Source: Zopfochytrium polystomum
Taxonomy: Eukaryota; Chytridiomycota; Chytridiomycetes; Chytridiales; Chytridiaceae
DNA: 64,000 nt
Direction of reading: 5' to 3'
Assembly (NCBI GenBank): GCA_025765615.1
Contig: JAIVFJ010000088.1
Location: 124,001-188,000 of the forward strand
Below are positions 46,727-58,648 of the stretch, piece after piece. The translations under genes and the position numbers were made by a program. Position 1 is the stretch's first letter. Every line of letters starts with the position of its first letter. The notes below the pieces were generated by a model that was not told the DNA's origin, searched no databases, and saw only the letters and a program-made list of their open reading frames with translations.

Positions 46727-47829
46727 GTCCCTCTGTCTCCCGCACGCAGTGTGCATCGCGAATGCAAGGGCTGAGCACACAAACAGCCGGCTGCGCCCGC
46801 CCCGACCGTCGCGGAGTTTGTCCTGAGGTCCGTTTTCGCCCCTTTTTTGGCAAGGAAATGAAACACACACACGCAATTCACCTCGACAGGGCTCAGCCCC
46901 GACCTTTGCCGTAAGACACTACTAGGCGCGTGCAATGCTCTGCGAAATAATCAAAGAACAATAAATATTACATTGAAGTAGGCTTAGAGCGGGCTGAGCT
47001 CCCCGCCGGCCCCGCACGGCCCGGCTGAGCTGCCCAGCGGATATCGGCCTCGTTGTGTCTGCCCTAATCTGGGCAATTATTTATCACGGAAAACATTTTT
47101 TTTTTTCTTTTTTTTCTTTTCTTTCTCATTTGTTTTGTTTGTTTCCCGCATTATTTCGTTCATTTTTGCTCCGCCTCGTCGGTTTCTGTTCTGCCCTACG
47201 GTTAACGTTGTTGATTGGCCAGTTGTTTTTTTCAATAAAACAGAAAACTTTGTTCTAACCTGACAATTCCCTTTTTATTCAAGATATGACGAATTACCCA
47301 ACTGCCTTTGCCTAATTCGCTGCGCCTACATTCGCATCTGCACATCCTCCCCAGTCACAAAAAGTCATCACCGTGTGTTACTTTCATCTCGAGTGTCAGT
47401 TGCTTCTCGGACTGGAACAAGTTCAAGCTGCATTGCTTTTGCCACAAGGTTCGAAGGGTTGGGGTTGGAATCACAGAGGGATCAATTTGGAAGGATCTCT
47501 GCTTTTGCTTGAGCTTCTGACAGCTATCCTCCTCCAAAATCTCTGAAGGATCGTTGCAAGAGAAAAGCTTCTTCTCTGTGGTTCTATCAATGTAGGCTGA
47601 GCCATTTGCTGATTTTGTGAGTGAGAAGCCATGCTTGGAACCTGAGGCATTTGTGAATTTTTCTACAACAAGAGAAGTTCGGTTCGAACTGAGCTCATCA
47701 TTTCAGTGGCAGTCAATTGATCATTTCTGGACCATTTTGGTGAGCTCAATTGTTATACTTTCCTGTCATTTTTGCTTACCTTCCACGGCCACCACTGTAA
47801 TTTTTCTCTCAAATAATCTGAAGTCTCTG

Positions 47830-49190
47830 CTCAACAGGATTTTAACTCAAGGTACAAGTATTCAGAACTGGACTGGGAGGTCTTCCTTCGGAGAGAGCCT
47901 GCTGAAGATGCCATTTGTTCTGTGCAATGTTTTTCCAGGTATGTTATCTGGGCAATCAGAGCAGTTGCATTCATGACACCCCAAACAACCTCGCTGTTCA
48001 GCCCTTTAAAGTGTGATTTCGTGGCTAAATGCACCTGGGCTAGTTCTTTTCCAATAGACCTGCGAAAACCCCGAATAATTGATTGAGAGGCAGACATGAG
48101 CTGATGGTTTGAAAGCCCTCGTCTGTCAAAAGCTTCAAAAAAGAACCCTGTGGATTGAGGCCAGTAAAGCCACCTCCATCCAAAAATCTCCGAACAAGAC
48201 ATTTGCAAATTAAATGTGGCATATCCTCAAAGAATGTCAGAAGGTTATATCCACTTGGATCAAATTGATTCTTCGCAGATATATGAAGTACTTCTCGAAG
48301 ACCTCGTCCAGGGAAATTTTTTTCACCTCAATCTTTGTTGCTGCAAGATCCAAGGAGTCCTCCTTCAGCTCATTCACTAACAATGCATTGACTCTGTTGG
48401 AGAGAGTAGCTTGTAGTCCACAAGATGCCGAATCTGGCAGACGATGACATGCAGAGATTCCCACCGAACACCCATCCCATCCAATTCCTCAACTAGTTCC
48501 TTGAATGCTTCCGGCCTTTCTCATAGTGATTTATTTGACTAACAGCAGCTGCCTGTCAGTGAATAGCATTATTTTGTCTTGCCAATTCCGCTGATTCTCC
48601 ACTGATAACAACAACTTCGGGTAGTTTTTCGTTTTCAGCCTTCTGCAGCAAAGCAATTGATCCTTCCAACTCTTTTTGCTGCTTCAGAAGGGTTTGATGG
48701 GTTCTGCTTGCTTCAGTTGCGACCTTCTTTGCTGTCTTTTTCCCTTAAACTGCCAATTCCACTTCCTTCAAACAGTTTTTTAACAAGCAGAGGAGCTTCT
48801 TTCACATCACTCTCACACTGACAATTTTTAGATACTGCAGCTTGAAGGGATTGCCTTGCGCCAGTTGCAGCACCAAAGGTATTATGACAGTGAAGATCAT
48901 TTGCCAGTTTGGCATATCCAGAAAGGTCTTTGAAATATGGTGTCATCAACAAAGTCTCCAGTATTCTGTTATAATGTGATGAATCACTCCTACTACCAGA
49001 CTTTGATAGACAGTGGAGAGAGAATTGTGAGACTGTGCTCTCTAAATCCTCACCCTGGGCTATGGGTGGCAAATAGAGCAATGACCTAAATACCAATCCT
49101 GAAAAGTGAAAAAGGGCAAAAAGGAGATGCCCAGGGGTCACTAGACAGGACAATGTATTTGGAGTCTTAAGAAGCCCAAGAAACACAAAG
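47830..49190 (-). pseudogene. decayed coding remnant, probably transposon-derived
   Basis: On the minus strand several open pieces in different frames read like real protein: YFKDLSGYAKLANDLHCHNT, then FKELVEELDGMGVRWESLHV, then ELKEDSLDLAATKIEVKKIS and LICKCLVRRFLDGGGFTGLN. Stops and shifts separate them. I do not recognise the family. The CpG-poor setting and decay suggest an old mobile element. Confidence 0.35.
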
Positions 49191-50095
49191 AAACTCTCTT
49201 ACTACACACAAAGAGAAGACTCTCACACTCAGACCAAAGGCAACTGTGAAAAGGTGGCACACTAGCAAAGAATGTGCAGGGTTCTCTGGTCCATGACACA
49301 GAGTGGGCCCAATGGGAGGCAAAAGCCAAAGCCAAAGGGGACTGGGAAATCCGGTAACAATGCTGGAGGCGCAAGATGCAGCAAGCTCCAGGGAGCGGCA
49401 CTAAGTGCAGCACTCCAATCCAACTGAAGAAGACAAGAGAGTGGGGAGGAAACCAGACCCCAGTCTGTTGGAGCCACCACCATGGAGCAAGGCTCCCTCT
49501 CTGTCAAAGACAAGCCCTAAGTTGGAGGGGTTGGACACAGAGGGCAAACACAAGGAACAGTTAGTGTGCAGAGGTGTCTGTTGAATTAAATCAGAACTGT
49601 TTTCCACTTAACAGGACCAGACACAACTTGTCTCACTCCAAGGAGAAGTTCCAACTAAATCCAAGGAGGGGGCACACAGGGGTGGGAGACAGTGGGTCTC
49701 TTCTTACTTCATCCTACTAGGACACAGACATCTGCTTCACCAAGCCAGAGGAATTCCCTATCTTAGAAGCAAGGAAGGTTAACACCCACTCCCTCACCCA
49801 AATGTGGCACCATGACATCACAGGCATTAATATGAGAGAAAGAGGGTCTGAACCCAATGAAGACCAGGCCCACCAGAGGCCACAGGAACCAACAACCAGG
49901 GAGGAGGGGGGCATACCTGAGAGACCATTCCTGCACCAGTACCTGACCAGACAGCTCATTCATATCCCCTTGAGAGACCTGGATTTGACTAGATGTATTG
50001 ACAGGAACCTAGAGGCACCACCACAGATTTACCCTCCATCCTTCCATCACAAGTGGCTCCTACCCAGTCCAACCTAAACAGCATGCAGAATTGGT

Positions 50096-50168
50096 GAGGC
50101 GCACTGGGGCTTGAACCCAGCACACTGCCATGATGGCCAAGAGGACTTCAACCTCCTGTCACACACCA
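50096..50168 (-). repeat. tRNA-like segment (SINE-type head or relic)
   Basis: The minus strand ends in a perfect T-arm (CTGGG-TTCAAGC-CCCAG) followed by an acceptor-like TGCGCC. The D and anticodon arms are poor. It lies in the repeat island, so a tRNA-derived SINE or tRNA relic is more likely than a working gene. Confidence 0.4.
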
Positions 50169-50854
50169 GGGGACTGCCACCCCCAGCTCTACATACAGTC
50201 AGGAAGAAAAGGGTAGGCAAGGCAACTTCAGGCACAGGTTCTCACAGTCAACAAGATGGGGGGCAGCTGCTTAAATAGGAGAGGGTTGGAATCAGCAGGG
50301 TGAAGGAAGAAGGAAGGGAAAAGAGGGGAAAACATATACAAAAGAACAAAACAATAAATAAAAACAGCAAAGAAGGGAGAGGAGAAGTGAATCACCAAAC
50401 AATGGGGCTGAGCCATCAAACAAGGAAGACAGCTCAGAAAATCATGGAGCATTTCTTGGCAAACAGAGTGGAGAGGGCTGGCAAGAAATGATTGGTGCAG
50501 ATAAGAAGACAGTCACTCTCAGCCACACAAGAAAGAAAAGACACAGACAGAGACAACAAGGAAGAAATAAAAGAGAAAACAGGAAAAACAGGAAAAACAG
50601 GATAAATTACTAATTGGGAAAATAAGTAAAAATCACCAATGAAAAGATAAAGAAAAACCCTGTGATCTCATACCCTTTTATGAGGTATTACATCATGGTA
50701 GTAGGTGGTAGGGCTTGTTAATTCTGCCATCATCTTGTTAACTCTGTCCATCTGGGCTTAGCACTTCTCCCACAGAAGTGTTTCAGTCCTAAGTCATTTC
50801 CAAAAGTGAGGGGCCACTGGCCAGGCATAGTAGGACTGCATTTCTGCTCAGTCT

Positions 50855-50926
50855 GTCAACTAGCATGTCTCAAACTTGGCACCTTCCCAATTGAAGGGAG
50901 CGCTCTAACCACTGAGCAAGGGAGCC
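50855..50926 (-). repeat. tRNA-derived SINE-like segment
   Basis: The minus strand begins GGCTCCCTTGCTCAGTGG followed by TTAGAGCGCTCCC, a canonical Pol III A box with a D-arm. A degenerate B box (AGTTTGAGACA) follows at about the right distance. The acceptor stem does not close, so it is not a working tRNA. Confidence 0.45.
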
Positions 50927-51949
50927 TTGCATCAGCAATTAGAATCAAGACTGAGTCTTTCTGCTGCAACATCGCCAATAATAAATAATAATAGTAGAGC
51001 TCAGAGGCAGACATACGGAGCCAGTCAGAGGCCGTATGGAGACCCAATAAATAATAAGAGAGTAGGAATCCAAGCCTAGTCACATTTTGCCAGCAAACCA
51101 TGGGTCGAGACTGGGTGGTAATCCTCACAATTACCAGTTAAAAAGTGGGTATACGCTTAATTTATTTGAGGTCACAGGCTCGACAGCCTGTCGTCCTCAC
51201 AGAATGCTCAAACTACTCAGAAAGTGCAACTTTCGCAAGGACTCTTCCAGCAAATTCATTTGTTTCACAATGAGCTTCTTCTAATAAGGAGACTAAGCCT
51301 GCAGAATTGAGAAATGGCTCCAAAATGCGCTTAGTGAGATTCCTAATCTCCCTGATTATGGTCTTAGCTGGGGTCTCCTAAAAGCTCTCCCCCAGTTGTG
51401 ACTATGTCCTTATATTAGCCCCCTATATCTTTTTTTATCTTTATTACCATTCATCACATCCCCTCACAGGCTCTAGTGTTTATCACTATAAAAGAGCATC
51501 CTGTGCTCCTTGTGCTGAATGGGCCCACGCACAAGGGGCACACCCCTTATTCATTTAGGTTTACTCATTTCCTTTTCTTTCATTTTCCACCTTTCAATCC
51601 ACTGTCCCTGCTATGATGTCCTCAAAGCCTCAAATTATGTTCGCCTTAAATTTGGAGGCAGGAGAGACACTGGGTGGAGGCTTGAAAGAGTGATTCATCC
51701 TTTCAACTTGTTCTTTCTTTCATTTTATCCTTTTTGTTATGACTTTTCCCTATTTCTATGTTCTTTCTTTCTTCCTTCCTTTCTTCTTTCTTTCCTCCCC
51801 TTTCCAATAAATACTCCCCCTCTCTACTCTTGTTCTTCATTATATCTATCTACTCTCCCTCAATAAATCCTACCTAGGTAGCAACCAATCCTTTTCTTTC
51901 CACTTTGGTGTTTCTCCCCAGGGCAGTGCTACCAGACCAAGCTAGTAGA

Positions 51950-52141
51950 GGACCTTCTGGAACCTTCTTTGCTTTCCTGACTTGTCTTGTTGTTGTCATT
52001 GGTATCATTGGTATCATTGTATTACCAATTGTTCTTTCTGGAACTTTCGAGTCTTGACAAGGAAGACTCTCAAAAGGTATAAAAGGGGATGGGAGACCTG
52101 TCCCATCCCTCAAGTGAATTATTGTTTCCAATACAATCATC
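51950..52141 (+). repeat. LTR-like repeat, copy 1
   Basis: About 190 bp, roughly 90% identical by eye to the reverse complement of 52957-53150. It contains GGTATAAAAGGGG (TATA-like) at about 52075 and ends CCAATACAATCATCA. This could be one LTR of an element. Confidence 0.5.
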
Positions 52142-52375
52142 ATGTTGAGATTTGAGCCTAGGAAGCCAGCTTCCTATGTCGACGGCGGCCTCATCGCTGC
52201 TGCTGATGCGACTTACACTAAGTCAGGTAAGACAAAAGGCCTAATCTGAATCCAACGAAAAGAGTGAGGTGAAGACAGCCACTCAATGGGTTCAGAGAAA
52301 TGTTGAACTGGGGCAGCCCACAGCTGCCCAGGTCACCTGACTTTTGTCTGAACCAATGTTGAACCAGGGACTGGA

Positions 52376-52640
52376 GATTTGAAATGCCCCTAATGATGTC
52401 AAATCATCTTTCCTTTGTGGGAAGACTGGTCACTAGACACAGACCTCTGGACAGGCCTTGGTTGATTTGAAATGCTCCTGAAGATTTCAAATCATTTTCC
52501 CTCTCTGTGGGGAGACCAGTTGCTTGCACACAGGGCGCCACACAGAGCTTGGTTGATTTGAAATGCTCTGAATATTTTCAAATCACCCTCCCTCGGTGGA
52601 AGTGGTTTACAGCACCTCCCCAGAGCAAAGTCCTGTCTGA
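52376..52640 (+). repeat. tandem repeat, three units of about 88-91 bp
   Basis: Units start at 52376, 52464 and 52555 with GATTTGAAATGC. Each has an internal mirror ending CAAATCA and a following purine/CT block (GTGGGGAGACCAGT or variant). Confidence 0.65.
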
Positions 52641-52951
52641 AGCAGGTTGCAACTTGTTCAGATAGGCAAAACAGGAAAACTGGTCAACCTCCCTGCAGGA
52701 GTATAAATTGGGCAGAGTTTTCTTATTGAAAGAAAAAGGCACTCTCACTCCAATTTGCCAGTCCCTGTCTAAAACAAGCTCTCTTTACCCACTTGCCCTT
52801 GGTCGCTGCTACACTTGCTCCCATGTACTAGTTCTCAATTCAAGCCTCAGTTCCTCAACCCTTCAACCTTCTTGCGATGCCGCCTCCACTCACGAGGTCG
52901 CTGTCAGGAACAGGGCAGGACAGGACAAGGCAGACAAGGAACTGAGAGGAG

Positions 52952-53209
52952 TGATGATTGTATTGGAAACAATAATTCACTTGAGGAATGGGACAGGTCC
53001 CCCATCCCCCTTTTATACCTTTTGAGAGTCTTCCTTGTCAAGACTCAAAGAAAGTACCAGAAAGAGCAATTAGTAATACAATGATACTAATGATACCAAT
53101 GACAGCAAGACAAGTCAGGAAAGCAAAGAAGGTTCCAGAAGGTTCCACAAGGTTCCATGAAGGAATGTTCTAGAAGGTTCCAGAGGTTTCCAGAGGGTGA
53201 TTCATAACA
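52952..53209 (-). repeat. LTR-like repeat, copy 2 (inverted)
   Basis: Inverted relative to copy 1. On the minus strand it starts TGTTATGAATCACC (53209) and ends ACAATCATCA (52952), giving TG..CA termini. It contains the same TATAAAAGG motif. A further inverted pair flanks it: 52902-52957 matches the complement of 53237-53293. No matching short target duplication was evident. Confidence 0.5.
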
Positions 53210-55109
53210 GTCGCCTTCTACACTGCAACTTCAACACATCACTCCTCTCAGTTCCTTGTCTGCCTCGTCCTGTCCTGCCCTGTTCCTGACAGTCTCTGTG
53301 ATACTGGCAGATGCCATACCGCCTTAGGGCATTCCTTTGTTGAGCTGCTGCCTGTTGGTTAGCATATTGGACAGTCAGGGCTTGACTTTGGGGTACTCTT
53401 CACTGAGCAACTCCACTTGGACTAGTTGTCCTTGAACAAAGACAGAACTGAACCACATCATCCATCTTTGAGTTTGAGCTGAATCCAGGGTACTGGCTCT
53501 GCTAATAACCAAGAGCTTCCCATCTTAAAGACTTATCCCTTTTGGCACTAGACTATAGGTGAGCCCCTGAAGATGAAGAGTGTAAACAGTCTACTCTGAG
53601 TGAGTGAGTGGAAGGAGTGAATGAAATGGAGATGTGTGTTTGTGGGTGGTCCTTCTCCCCAACTTGGAGTCAAAGAGAAAAACTCTGTTATGAATTATTG
53701 ATACATTAAGATGATACACACACTGTAATATGATGATACACACGCTGTAATAGTTGCTCGGCAAGCGTGACTGGCACAGGGTAAAAACCTCTCCTATATT
53801 ATCTGCTTGAGCAGAGGAGGAAAACTGATAACACTGGGTTTCCATTCCACTTAATACTCAGAGTATTTGTCATCAGCACAAGCCAGCACCCAGGTCTGCA
53901 TTGACAGTGGCTTGCTCTCCCATGGGCATCGTGAGTACAAAACTGACAGTTACAATAGGTTCGGGTCGGTCTTGTGCCTCTTGCTGCTAACCAGTCAGTT
54001 CCGCCTAACAAAGAGGAGATCTCACAACTTGTCTATGGAGAATCCTCTCCATTCCTCCAGATATTCACTTGTTATTCCGCCTCGATGCCTGTTGGACAAG
54101 TTTGCGATTGGCACAGTACCACTGCTTGAGAGTCTGTGGGCCTAGTACCTTCATCCAGAAGATCAACTTCCAATTCATCATCAACATCGTCAACTTGAGG
54201 CATCCCAGCTATTTCTCCTAACATAGTAGGCTTTGTGCAGGTGGGCGCCAGTCACCATGCTCAACAAGAAACCAACAAGAATTCATTAACAAATGGTGGC
54301 ACTGCTTAAGCAGACTTGCTGTCGAATGCATTTGCCCAGTTTGGCTCAAGAAATAGACATATTTTGCTTTTGCTGCTTGCACAACTGCAAGAAATGAAGT
54401 GTGACAACATATGGCTCATGTGCAATTCCTGCAGATGCACCATCTAAAACCCACGATGCAACAGTCATCCCAGAAGCTGCAATATCTTTACTGACAGATA
54501 AAAACCAACTCCCTTTTATTTTGAAAGGTTGAAGACTTTGCGCAAAGAGGCAGGCACTGAGATTAGATTGCCAATTGAAGTGCGACAGTGAACACGCCAA
54601 TATACTACGGCTGAGGCAAGCGATGGGGCGGCGAGTGGTGGATGGCAGGCTGGTGGCACTTCTTGTTGGCACAATCAGTCTGTCTGTATCGCGCGGGGGC
54701 GTCGTGACGACAGCGGCGTGCTTGCAGCAGTCTCCAAAAGTTTGGGTTAATGGATGGTTGCGCGATGTGTGAGTGAGACGATCAGCAACTTACAAGTGAT
54801 CAAGGGACGAATGTCGGCAATGACAGCAGGTGCAATTGGGGACGAGTGTCCTGTTTGGCGCTGAGGGTTTTGAGGCAAGGGCAAGGGCAGGAAGACAGGT
54901 CGCAGTTGCGGATCGCGCTCTTTTGCCTTCTCGTTCCCGTTTTCAAGACAACACCGACCGGCGAATGGTCCGACTGTCGTTTGTTCCGAGTCAATGCGAT
55001 GAGGAGCTTATGCAAAAAAAAAAAAAAAAAAAAAAAAAGATGGAATCAACGAAACAATGAGTTTTACACTTAGCAGTTTGTTAAGCGAAATGCCTTTCCC
55101 ACAAAAGCA

Positions 55110-56984
55110 TCATCGCATCTCCTGCGCATACCCGTCTACAAGGACTCCCTCCCACGCCAGCCCACACGACCCCCACGTCCCCCAGTACGACTCGATCACA
55201 ACGCCGAGCCGATCGCCCTCCGCGACCAGCTCCGCGAGGTCCGCGCGTGTCACCCGCGGCGGACCCCACCGATCCGACCTCGCCACGTTGAGCCGCCGAA
55301 GCCTCCTCGCCGACCCCGCCGCCGTCGACCCCGCGCCTCCCCCTCCCCCTCCACCTCCCTCGACCTCGCCCGCATTCCGCCTCCGCACGTACCGCATCAA
55401 ATCCGCGGCCCCGACCGCCTCGCCGTGGCCAGTCACCGCGATCCGAAGCTGCTCGACGCCAGGCAACGCGGCCGCCATCGCGTCCAAGTCCTCCGCTGTT
55501 AGCTCCGCGCTCAAGTGCACCCCCCAATCGATCGCGAGCAGGCTCGCGCGCGCCGGATGCGCCGTCCGCGTCATGGTCGCCAGCACCGACGACAGGCTCG
55601 GCAGGAGGTAGCTGCCGATCCGCGTCGTGCGCGACGGCTCCGACGGCGACTGCGACAGGTACACCAGCGACGGGAGCACCGGCTGCGCCGCGGTTGTCCG
55701 CGACAGCGCCGTCACGACGTCGATCGGCGGCGCATACACGTGCGTCAGGTGCTGGCTGGCTGGGGACGTCAGCATCTCCGCGGCGAGCGTGCGGCTGATG
55801 ACGGAGCCCGCGATGTGTAGGGACTTGAGGTGGGGTAACGGGCCCTGGGGGCCAGCTAGGATCGGCGTCGGCAGGATGGTTTCGGTGAGTCCGAGCTCTG
55901 TGAGTCTGACCATCTTTGGAATGCATTCCCGCACGGCATCCGGAGTCACGGGGGATATGGTTCCCAGCACTATCAAGCTTGTTATCGTGGGGTCCTCAGA
56001 GGATGCGTTGGGTGTTGCGAGAAGCTGCAAGGTCTCGTTGCTGAACGGAGCTGGGTGGCCGTGGACGTAGAGCGCACGGATCGAATTGTTCTCAATGCAA
56101 GCGTGCATCGCATCGAGAAGAGAGGTGTACGCGTTCGAGTCCATTTTCCCAAACTGACCCAGTCTCAAAGATGACAGCCCCCTGACCGCGTGCAGCAGAT
56201 TTATCAAGTCCGTGACGGCTCGTGACAACTGGGGATGTCGACGCGGGTGGGTGCAGCAGCGAGCGGGCCAAATATATCGGTGTCCAGTGAAAGTGCATTT
56301 CTTCTGCTCCTGCGCAGAGCGCGCCGATCGCTGACGATCCGTGGACGACACCAGCCTGCGAAGTCAACAAGTTTATCTCGAAAAACGTCAACCGCAAAAG
56401 CGGCGAGTCTCGCGGCCGAGCTTCTCGCCAGGCGTCTGCAAATTCGCCGACTTCCGATACGCTGAGACCTCTGAGAATGAGCGATTTCACATGCGACAGC
56501 AGCGGGATCGCGGTGGAGCCAGGAGATCCTTGCTGCTCAACAACGCCTTCAGGCTGCTCGACCTCTGGGGGAAAGACCGATCGGAGCTTGCGGACCATCG
56601 ACGGCGTCACGACCAAGTGCGCAAACAGCACGGACCGGAGGGCGTCGTTCCACAGCTTGCAAACTCGCGACGCCTCGAGAAGCTTTGCTTTTTTTTTGCA
56701 GTGTCCCAACGCGGAGTACGGTGCAGTGTGTCAGGGGGTTTGAATGGGGAAGGGGCCCTCCTCCAGAACTTTCTGGTACTTACATCCGCCGAGCTGGGTG
56801 CCAGCTTTGCGCGTCCGATCGTCCATTTGCGCCGTTCCGGCTGCGTTAGCCATCGTGCGCGCGATCTGTCGTGGTCGCCGTCGCCGGCAAGGACCAGCGC
56901 CGGCAGGAGGCCGAGGGCGGCGATTGCCGACGCAGCCTTGGCACCAGCCGTGTTCCGCGGCGCGGCGGCATCGGCAGATCCCAT
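55110..56984 (-). CDS. F-box protein with leucine-rich C-terminal region
   Basis: Two exons (56984-56784 and 56682-55110) give about 590 residues. An F-box-like segment spans the junction: LAPSSAD-LLEASRVCKLWND, about residues 60-80. The rest is Leu-rich with irregular LRR-like strands (LLSHVKSLILRGLSVSEVGE; LPHLKSLHIAGSVISRTLAA). F-box proteins recruit substrates to SCF ubiquitin ligases; the target is unknown. In exon 2 the frame must shift by one base at CCCC (plus strand GGGG 56231-56234): before it FHWTPIYLARSLLHPPAST, after it QLSRAVTDLINLLHAVRG. Both sides look coding, so an extra C in the assembly is likely; a short intron is the alternative. The N-terminal start is tentative. Confidence 0.65.
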
Positions 56985-57332
56985 TCTTTTCTTTTGACAC
57001 GCAGCGGCACCAGTAAGTGTTAATACCATCACTACCTGCTCGCTGCGCTGCTACTAAATACCATTCCAAATGGGCTCTTCGTCAGTCAATATACGGCTCA
57101 CCGTGCCATACGTCCAAGCAAGCTGTGCTTGAAATTGGACTGACTAGACGGGCTAGTTATTTTTTTTTTTTTTTTATTGCACAAAAGGAAACTAAAATCG
57201 CATATGAAAGGAAGTTCTACAGATAAAAGGAAACGACGCCAACAAAGGGCGCTGGAAGTAGATAAAGCCTGGTGGATGTTGGGTTGGGGGGGAGTGTGCG
57301 GAGTTGGGAGAACGGGGTATACAAGGGGGGGA

Positions 57333-58309
57333 TCACTCGTCGTCCTCGACGGCGTCCTCATACACCTCTTCCTCGTCCACTGCTTCGTCCTCGTACGCTT
57401 CCTCCTCGTCCAGAGCCTCCTCTTCGTCGACGGCGTCTTCCTCGTCCAGAGCCTCCTCTTCGTCGACCGCGTCTTCCTCGTCCAGCGCCTCCTCTTCGTC
57501 AACCGCATCATCGTCCTCTAATGCCTCTTCCTCGTCAAAGGCCTCCTCCTCGTCGGCAACGTCCTCGTCCTCGAGCGCTGCTTCTTCCTCAACAACCTCC
57601 TCGTCGTCGTACATCGCCTCCTCGTCGACGGCCTCTTCGTCGTCAATCGCAGCAGCAACGCCGTAGTACCCTCCGTCGTCATACGAGTTCTCGCCATATA
57701 CAATGTCCTCGGCGTCGACGAGGCCTTCGCCTGAGGGGAGAGGGAACGAAGTGAGAAGAGCAACAAAAAAAGGGGGCAGGGGAGGTTGCAAGAGCGAGTG
57801 AGTGATGGTGTCAAAGGTATCGCCTAAGGTTCACGGCCAACACAAAAGAAGAGAAAACTCACCACCACCACCGCCGCCAGCGTCCCCGCCAGGAGCGCCG
57901 CCGCCAAACATACCCCCGGGCGGCGGTCCGCCCCGGAAGCCGCCGCCCATACCCCGGAAACCGCCGCCGCCGTGATGGCCGCCAAAGCTGCCGAAGCGCG
58001 CAGGGCCGCCGCGGCCGAAGCCGCCGCCGCCGCCGAATCGTGGCGGGCCGCCGCCAAAGCTGCCTTGGCGGTTGAAGTAGCCGCCTGTGGATGGTGGTTC
58101 GGGTGGTAGATCGAGGGGAAAAGGGAGAAAGGGGGGTGGGGGTGAGTGTGAAGCGTGAGGAGTCGCGAGGAAAGCGCACGTTTGGTCAAGCCGACGACTT
58201 CCTCGCTGCCAGCGTGTGCGGGAGCGAGGTCGGATGCGGGCACGGGCGCCGCGACGACGAGGGAAGCGCCGGCGGCGATGACCGCGAGGAGGAGGGTTGC
58301 TGTTCGCAT
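57333..58309 (-). CDS. secreted Gly-rich acidic-tail protein SGA-B
   Basis: Three exons (58309-58180, 58084-57863, 57730-57333) with both introns in phase 1 give 249 residues. Signal peptide MRTATLLLAVIAAGASLVVA; a short pro-segment ends VVGLTKR, with the intron inside the Arg codon. The Gly-rich block contains Phe, Arg and Pro (GYFNRQGSFGGGPPRFGG; GGFRGMGGGFRGGPPPGGMF) and ends GGDAGGGG. The last exon starts GEGLVDAEDIVYGENSYDDG and continues into acidic hexapeptides (A-[VLF]-[DE]4). The architecture matches SGA-A and SGA-C. Kexin cleavage after LTKR is inferred from the motif. An extracellular matrix, adhesive or peptide-precursor role is possible; nothing in the sequence decides. Confidence 0.82.
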
Positions 58310-58591
58310 TTTAATGTGCGTGTGTATGTGTGTTCGATGGTTGTTCTTTTTGAAATTTGGTTGCTAATGTGCGAGTGGGTAGGTTGGTTGGATGAACCGA
58401 TGGATGTTACGGTGGATGATGAGTGAAGGTGGCGAGGGGTTTTTATTTGGTCGAGAGGGGTGCCCAGTCCTCCTTCATTGGCGTTTAGCGCCGACGCGCA
58501 CTCTGTACTATCTCACTACAGTTCTCTGTCTCTCGCTCTGCCCGACGTATCGTGGGCTGAGCAGCGGCAGCTGCCGCTTTCTCTTTTTCTC

Positions 58592-58648
<57 letters not shown>

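Larger units (their letters stand above)
46980..54800. other. CpG-poor repeat island
   Basis: About 7.8 kb of AT-richer sequence without a credible gene. CpG is strongly depleted (for example only about three CG in 49201-49560), TG and CA are abundant, and no frame has the codon bias of neighbouring genes. It contains decayed coding remnants, two tRNA-like segments, a pair of inverted LTR-like repeats and a tandem repeat, listed separately. It separates SGA-A from the F-box gene, SGA-B and SGA-C. Confidence 0.7.
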
